Of a stretch of 64,000 nt of DNA, positions 59,412 through 64,000 are shown piece after piece; positions within the stretch are counted from its first letter, which is position 1, and the number at the start of each line of letters is the position of its first letter. A program made the position numbers and the translations under genes. The DNA comes from Pedobacter sp. Leaf41 (GTDB lineage Bacteria; Bacteroidota; Bacteroidia; Sphingobacteriales; Sphingobacteriaceae). A model generated the notes under the pieces. It made no database searches. It saw nothing but the letters and a program-made list of their open reading frames with translations, and was not told the DNA's origin. Location of the stretch: contig NZ_LMLE01000001.1 in NCBI RefSeq assembly GCF_001422545.1, positions 1,238,127-1,302,126 on the forward strand, given 5' to 3'.

Positions 59412-62024
59412 CTAATTCTTTATTAACCGTTGTATTTCATCGAGCTTCAACAACGCCTCAACTGGTGTCAATGCATTTACGTCTAAATTATTCAGTGTGT
59501 CGCGAATCTTAACCAAAACAGGATCATCGATAGCGAACATTTGTAGTTGGTAAGCTTGATTTTGAACTTTTTTTATGCTGTCTTTAATGCTTTGTCCCTC
59601 TGTCCTATCGATTTCGAGTTTCTTTAAAATCTCATTCGCCCTACCGATTAGCTTAGGTGGCATTCCGGCCATTTTTGCCACATGGATACCAAAACTATGC
59701 TCGCTTCCACCCGGGATAAGTTTTCTTAAGAAGATTACTTTATTCGTCATCTCTTTAACCGAAACATTGAAATTTTTAATCCGAGGCATTGTGTTAGCCA
59801 ATTCGTTTAACTCGTGGTAGTGCGTAGCGAACAAGGTTTTTGGACGGGAAGTTGGATGTTGATGCAAAAACTCTGCAATGGCCCAGGCAATCGAAATTCC
59901 ATCGTAAGTACTTGTTCCGCGACCGATTTCATCCAACAGAATCAAACTATTATCTGAAATGTTATTTAAAATACTGGCTGTTTCATTCATCTCCACCATA
60001 AATGTACTTTCACCAGAGGAAATATTATCAGATGCTCCAACACGGGTAAAAATCTTATCTACCAATCCTACATCAGCCGCCTTGGCAGGCACAAAACTTC
60101 CCATCTGCGCCATTAAAACAATCAAAGCAGTCTGTCTCAAAATGGCTGATTTACCCGCCATGTTTGGTCCGGTAATCATAATAATTTGTTGCGAATCAGT
60201 ATCTAAATAAACATCATTGGTGATGTATTCTTGACCGACCGGCAACTGTTTTTCAATCACCGGGTGCCTACCGCCCTTAATATCAAGCACCTTTTCTTTA
60301 TTTACCGTCGGCTTAGTGTAATGGTTTTTCTCAGCCAGTTGTGCAAAACATAACAAGCAATCCAATTGTGCAATTAAAAACGAATTGAGTTGAATCGGTT
60401 TAATATAACTTGCCGTTTCGTACATCAATTCATTGTATAAACGAATTTCAATGGCTTGTATTTTTTCTTCAGCACCTAGAATCTGTTCTTCATATTCTTT
60501 CAGTTCTGGTGTAATGTATCGCTCGGCGTTAACCAGGGTTTGTTTCCTAATCCAGCCTTCAGGAACTTTATCTTTATGCGTATGTGTAACCTCTAAATAA
60601 TAACCAAATACGTTATTAAAGGAAATTTTAAGTGAGGGAATCCCTGTAGCTTCGGCTTCACGTTTCTGAATTTGCACCAAATAATCTTTACCGCCAAAAG
60701 CAATCTTACGCAGGCGGTCTAAGTCTTCATCAATGCCATCATTAATTACATTGCCTTTAATTAGCAATGCTGGCGGCTCTGGCTGAAGTTCCCGTTCAAT
60801 TCGTTCACGGATTGCCAAACAAGGATTTAACTGGTCGGCGATTTTAATTAGGAACGGATTTTTCGACTTGGCAGCAAGATTTTTAACCGCCTCGATATGG
60901 ATTAATGCCCGCTTCAACGCCACCAATTCACGAGGGCCCACACGCTGCAAGCCGACCTTTGAGATCAACCTTTCTATATCGCCGATTTGTTTAATATGAG
61001 TTAGAAATTCCTGTTGAACTTCCTCGTTTTTAACGAAAAAATCTACCATGCCCAAACGCTCTTCAATCGGCTTTAGCTCCTTCAAAGGCATGATAATCCA
61101 TTTCTGCAGCAATCTGGCACCCATTGGCGTACAGGTGTGATCAAGAATATCAAATAAAGTAACGGCATTGTCGTTTGCAGAGTTTACCAATTCCAGATTC
61201 CGGATCGTAAACCTATCCAACCACATGTATCTATCTTCCTCAATTCTACTAATTGAAGTGATGTGCTGTAAATTTCGATGTTCCGTTTCGCCCAGATAGT
61301 GTAAAACAACCCCTGCGGCAATAATTCCGCTTTGTAATCGCTCAATACCGAAACCTTTCAGCGAGGCGACATCGAAATGTTTAGTTAAAGTTTCTTCAGC
61401 ATAATCTGATGTGTATGGCCAATCATCCAACCCAAACGTATAAAACCGATCGCCAAACTGCTCTAGAAAAATTTGGCGTTTAGATTTTTGAAAAATTACT
61501 TCTGTAGGTTTAAAGCCTTGTAAAAGCTTATCAATATAATCGCTATTGCCTTGAGCAATCATAAACTCTCCCGTCGAGATATCCAAAAACGAAATGCCTA
61601 TTTGTGTTTTATCGAAATAGACAGACGCCAGATAATTGTTTGATTTTTGATTGACGATATTATCGCCGTAAGCAACACCGGGAGTAACCAATTCAGTAAC
61701 ACCACGTTTTACGATTGTTTTAGTCGCCTTCGGGTCTTCCAATTGATCGCAAATAGCTACCCTTTGCCCAGCCCTAACCAACTTTGATAGATAGTTATCT
61801 AAGGAATGGTGAGGGAAACCCGCTAATTCGAGCGCCCCGCCGTTAGGTCCTGTACCTCTTCTGGTCAGTACAATTCCTAAAATCTGAGCAGTTTTTATGG
61901 CATCTTCGCCAAAGGTTTCGTAAAAATCTCCAACCCTAAAAAGTAAAAGTGCACCTGGATACTTCGCCTTAATAGCGTTGTATTGTTGCATTAACGGGGT
62001 TTCTTTATTCGTGTCTTTAGCCAA
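59412..62024 (-). CDS. mutS: DNA mismatch repair protein MutS
   Basis: The 870-residue ATPase recognises base mismatches. Phe34 and Glu36 in [13 protein letters not shown] are the mismatch-contacting Phe-x-Glu. Walker A is [16 protein letters not shown], and [23 protein letters not shown] is the Walker B and signature region. The C-terminal helix-turn-helix and dimerisation region are present. The start appears to be TTG (62022-62024), which gives the N-terminus [19 protein letters not shown]; an alternative ATG at 61991 leaves the active protein intact. Cytoplasmic and not in an operon with mutL here. Confidence 0.97.
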   Translation of the reverse strand: MAKDTNKETPLMQQYNAIKAKYPGALLLFRVGDFYETFGEDAIKTAQILGIVLTRRGTGPNGGALELAGFPHHSLDNYLSKLVRAGQRVAICDQLEDPKATKTIVKRGVTELVTPGVAYGDNIVNQKSNNYLASVYFDKTQIGISFLDISTGEFMIAQGNSDYIDKLLQGFKPTEVIFQKSKRQIFLEQFGDRFYTFGLDDWPYTSDYAEETLTKHFDVASLKGFGIERLQSGIIAAGVVLHYLGETEHRNLQHITSISRIEEDRYMWLDRFTIRNLELVNSANDNAVTLFDILDHTCTPMGARLLQKWIIMPLKELKPIEERLGMVDFFVKNEEVQQEFLTHIKQIGDIERLISKVGLQRVGPRELVALKRALIHIEAVKNLAAKSKNPFLIKIADQLNPCLAIRERIERELQPEPPALLIKGNVINDGIDEDLDRLRKIAFGGKDYLVQIQKREAEATGIPSLKISFNNVFGYYLEVTHTHKDKVPEGWIRKQTLVNAERYITPELKEYEEQILGAEEKIQAIEIRLYNELMYETASYIKPIQLNSFLIAQLDCLLCFAQLAEKNHYTKPTVNKEKVLDIKGGRHPVIEKQLPVGQEYITNDVYLDTDSQQIIMITGPNMAGKSAILRQTALIVLMAQMGSFVPAKAADVGLVDKIFTRVGASDNISSGESTFMVEMNETASILNNISDNSLILLDEIGRGTSTYDGISIAWAIAEFLHQHPTSRPKTLFATHYHELNELANTMPRIKNFNVSVKEMTNKVIFLRKLIPGGSEHSFGIHVAKMAGMPPKLIGRANEILKKLEIDRTEGQSIKDSIKKVQNQAYQLQMFAIDDPVLVKIRDTLNNLDVNALTPVEALLKLDEIQRLIKN

Positions 62025-62201
62025 AACTGATATTAATTTGCAAAAGCTATAAAGATAACATCATTCGTCGTTCTACGGCGGTTTTGTTGAAAAGTTGAGA
62101 GATTGTTAATGATGACACAGAGACATCTGATAGTCTATTTGACTTTATTTTTAAAAATCATCTTAAAAAAATTACTTTAGGATAAATTTTACGCACTCGA
62201 A

Positions 62202-64000
62202 ATGAAATCAAGTTTTTTTTCCCTTATATTTTTTTTATTTCTTGGATTTGCGGCAACGGCAGATACGTTCGTTGTGACAAGCAATTTAGATGCAGGAGCT
62301 GGAACACTTCGGGAAGCACTGACTCTTGCCGCCGCAAATGGAACAATTCAGAAAGATTTCATAAACTTTAATCTTAAAGGGAACAGTGAAAATGAAAGAA
62401 CGATTATATTGAAACAAGAGCTACCTTTTGTTACATCCAATATAGTAATTGATGCATCCACCCAGCCAGGATCGTTTCTGGGCATTAGCCCTGCCAAAAT
62501 ATGTATAAAAGCAGACAGATCTGTTTATCAAACCACCGAGTATTACACAGGTTGTTTAAATTTAAGAAATGTAGAAAATGTTGAGATTTATAGTCTTTAC
62601 ATTCGAGAATTCTATAGTTTAATAAATCAATATGGAGGTTTTGGTTTAACTCAATCTTCGGCAATCTACTTGCAGTTTGCCAAAAATATTATTGTTGGCG
62701 CACCCGGCAAGGGTAATGTTTTTGATCTGGATTACATTTGTATTAACGCATCAACTAGCGACCAATATCAGATTGTAAACAGTAAAATCAAAATCCAATC
62801 AAACTGGTTTGGTTTACATACCGATGGTAACCAAGGTGTTAGTGTTGGTATTTACATGAGACCGAATAGTTTAGGAAATTTATCTGCGGATGACTCTGAA
62901 TTTGGTGGAATAGATGAAAGTTTTGGTAATATACTCGGTGGCTACACTTCGTATGGGTTAGCGTTTAGCGGCAAGAGTAATAATGTGCGCTTCAACAAAT
63001 TCGGTTTTGAGGCTAATAGTTTCTCGAACTCAAGTATTATACCTCTTTACTTATCAATAGATGGCGGAGAATTTTCCGATAACAAATCAACCAGATTCAG
63101 GATTGAATTAAATTTTAAAAGCAAAAATTTTAAAATTCTAAGGAATGAAGAATTATTTGATCCTTCAAAAGCATATTATGGCGGAATAGAAATGGCTTAC
63201 TCAGAAAATATTCAAATAGGATCTGATGACTTTCAGGATGTTAATATTTTTCTTCAAAATACAAATACCATAAAAAACTTTGGATCTAAAAATATTGAGA
63301 TCAGAAAAAACGTTATTTATTGCTCTGAATATGCATATTCAATAAGGGATCAGAAAAGTATTTCAATACAAGTTTTGGTAAACAACGATAGTGAATATTC
63401 TGGAATCGCAACCCCTAACTCAGAGGTATACATTTATAATGACAATACAGGTTGTACATCTTGTAGTCCAGTTAGTTTTTACTCTAAAATCAATGCGGAT
63501 GCATCTGGTAAATGGGCTATGACAGGAAACTTTAAAAGCACTAGATTTGTTGCCAATGCAACCTTAATTAATACTTCCAGTGAATTTACTCAACCTCATA
63601 TTAGGACGACAAATGGTAGCTGGTATTCAAGCGTAAATCCATCTTGCGGATTAAGTAATGGATCCTTGGAAATGTTGATGCCTGAACATATTTTAAGTGT
63701 TGAATGGTATAATTCGAAAGATGAAAAAGTTGGTGAAGGCTTGAGAGTAGAAAATTTACCTGCAGGAACATACTATGCATTAGGTTTTAATGGTAAGTGC
63801 TTTACTAAAGCTTCATCCGCCGTTTTGATTAATAATGAACCGACCTTTATTACCAATAATTTAAAGGTGCAACAGCCTTCTTGTGGAAAAAACAATGGTT
63901 CGATTACTGGAATAATTTATTATTCCGGAGGCTCAGCAAACGGAGTATGGTATGACGAAAATAAAAAGGAAGTTGCTAAAACTAATTTTTTAGACTTAAA
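62202..64000 (+). CDS. Large secreted beta-helix/SprB-repeat surface protein (partial, 5' end)
   Basis: The frame is open from an ATG at 62202 to the window edge: 599 complete codons. The N-terminus has a signal peptide (to about AATADT), then VTSNLDAGAGTLREAL, a CSLREA-like start. A long run of beta-strand repeats with NGN, IIVGAPGKGN, NILGGYTSYG and SNNVRFNKFG steps reads like a right-handed beta-helix. After about residue 475 come cysteine-bearing repeat modules (NPSCGLSNGSLE.., QQPSCGKNNGSITG..) like SprB repeats, each with a C-G-x-x-N-G-S start and W-Y-x-x-x-K element. Such proteins are very large, exported by the type IX system, and act in adhesion or gliding. The C-terminus lies beyond the window. 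Confidence 0.82.
   Translation, partial: MKSSFFSLIFFLFLGFAATADTFVVTSNLDAGAGTLREALTLAAANGTIQKDFINFNLKGNSENERTIILKQELPFVTSNIVIDASTQPGSFLGISPAKICIKADRSVYQTTEYYTGCLNLRNVENVEIYSLYIREFYSLINQYGGFGLTQSSAIYLQFAKNIIVGAPGKGNVFDLDYICINASTSDQYQIVNSKIKIQSNWFGLHTDGNQGVSVGIYMRPNSLGNLSADDSEFGGIDESFGNILGGYTSYGLAFSGKSNNVRFNKFGFEANSFSNSSIIPLYLSIDGGEFSDNKSTRFRIELNFKSKNFKILRNEELFDPSKAYYGGIEMAYSENIQIGSDDFQDVNIFLQNTNTIKNFGSKNIEIRKNVIYCSEYAYSIRDQKSISIQVLVNNDSEYSGIATPNSEVYIYNDNTGCTSCSPVSFYSKINADASGKWAMTGNFKSTRFVANATLINTSSEFTQPHIRTTNGSWYSSVNPSCGLSNGSLEMLMPEHILSVEWYNSKDEKVGEGLRVENLPAGTYYALGFNGKCFTKASSAVLINNEPTFITNNLKVQQPSCGKNNGSITGIIYYSGGSANGVWYDENKKEVAKTNFLDL

Noticed and set aside
1..64000. CRISPR arrays, tRNA, rRNA, insertion sequences, prophage
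   Set aside because: I looked in all gene-free gaps for regularly spaced repeats, cloverleaf-like dyads, transposase motifs and phage genes and saw none.

Overview
The window is AT-rich chromosomal DNA from a Bacteroidota bacterium, most likely a Sphingobacteriaceae member of the Pedobacter/Mucilaginibacter type. Supporting signs are a SusC/SusD pair with a DUF5689 lipoprotein, lipoproteins with Bacteroidota-style signal peptides, weak or absent Shine-Dalgarno sequences, TAnnTTTG-like -7 elements, and glucokinase-gnd-zwf-pgl in a row. I see no rRNA, tRNA, CRISPR array, insertion sequence or prophage. Both edges cut through genes: a bestrophin-type channel on the left and a large secreted repeat protein on the right.

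Layout. 1-3631 (minus): bestrophin channel with kynureninase, a PNPOx-like protein, 3-methyladenine glycosylase and free-methionine sulfoxide reductase. 3746-4701 (plus): a spheroidene-monooxygenase (CrtA)-like protein coupled to a small unknown protein. 5035-5957: Dabb-domain protein and glycine-zipper lipoprotein. 6086-11495 (minus): a corrinoid locus headed by a cobalamin riboswitch, with a BtuB-like receptor, DUF6580 membrane protein, BtuF-like protein without a secretion signal, a sirtuin without zinc cysteines and a Dph6-like PP-loop ligase. 11602-20719: serine hydrolase of the beta-lactamase fold, PPK2, PBP1A, a protease/propeller/barrel fusion and a GOB-like B3 metallo-hydrolase. 20775-22564: GIY-YIG protein divergent from an XRE-S24 regulator, and a small periplasmic protein.

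22648-32365 (minus) is a phosphodiester-scavenging cluster: SusC, SusD, DUF5689 lipoprotein, then metallophosphoesterase, glycerophosphodiesterase and SGNH hydrolase. 32891-42848: fatty acid hydroxylase, glucokinase and the oxidative pentose phosphate genes, then exopolyphosphatase and polyphosphate kinase 1, and a histone-H1-like Lys/Ala-rich protein. Polyphosphate and phosphodiester genes therefore recur, and TTAAC-type direct repeats at 11-bp spacing stand upstream of both susC and ppk1. They look like PhoB/PhoP boxes and suggest a shared phosphate-starvation response.

42925-46307 (plus): YajQ, GNAT, DUF4142 lipoprotein, S8 protease. 46421-51262 (minus): alcohol dehydrogenase and a PaoABC-type periplasmic aldehyde oxidoreductase. 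51519-58059: YceH, then a TetR-controlled SDR/DUF2798/FabF operon with two matching operator palindromes, and an AraC regulator with two paralogous SDR genes. 58181-62024 (minus): TlpA-like thioredoxin, NlpC/P60 lipoprotein, MutS. 62202-64000: start of a beta-helix/SprB-like surface protein. Short palindromic intergenic repeats recur at several sites.

Functions are assigned by reading motifs in the translated sequence. No database search was possible.
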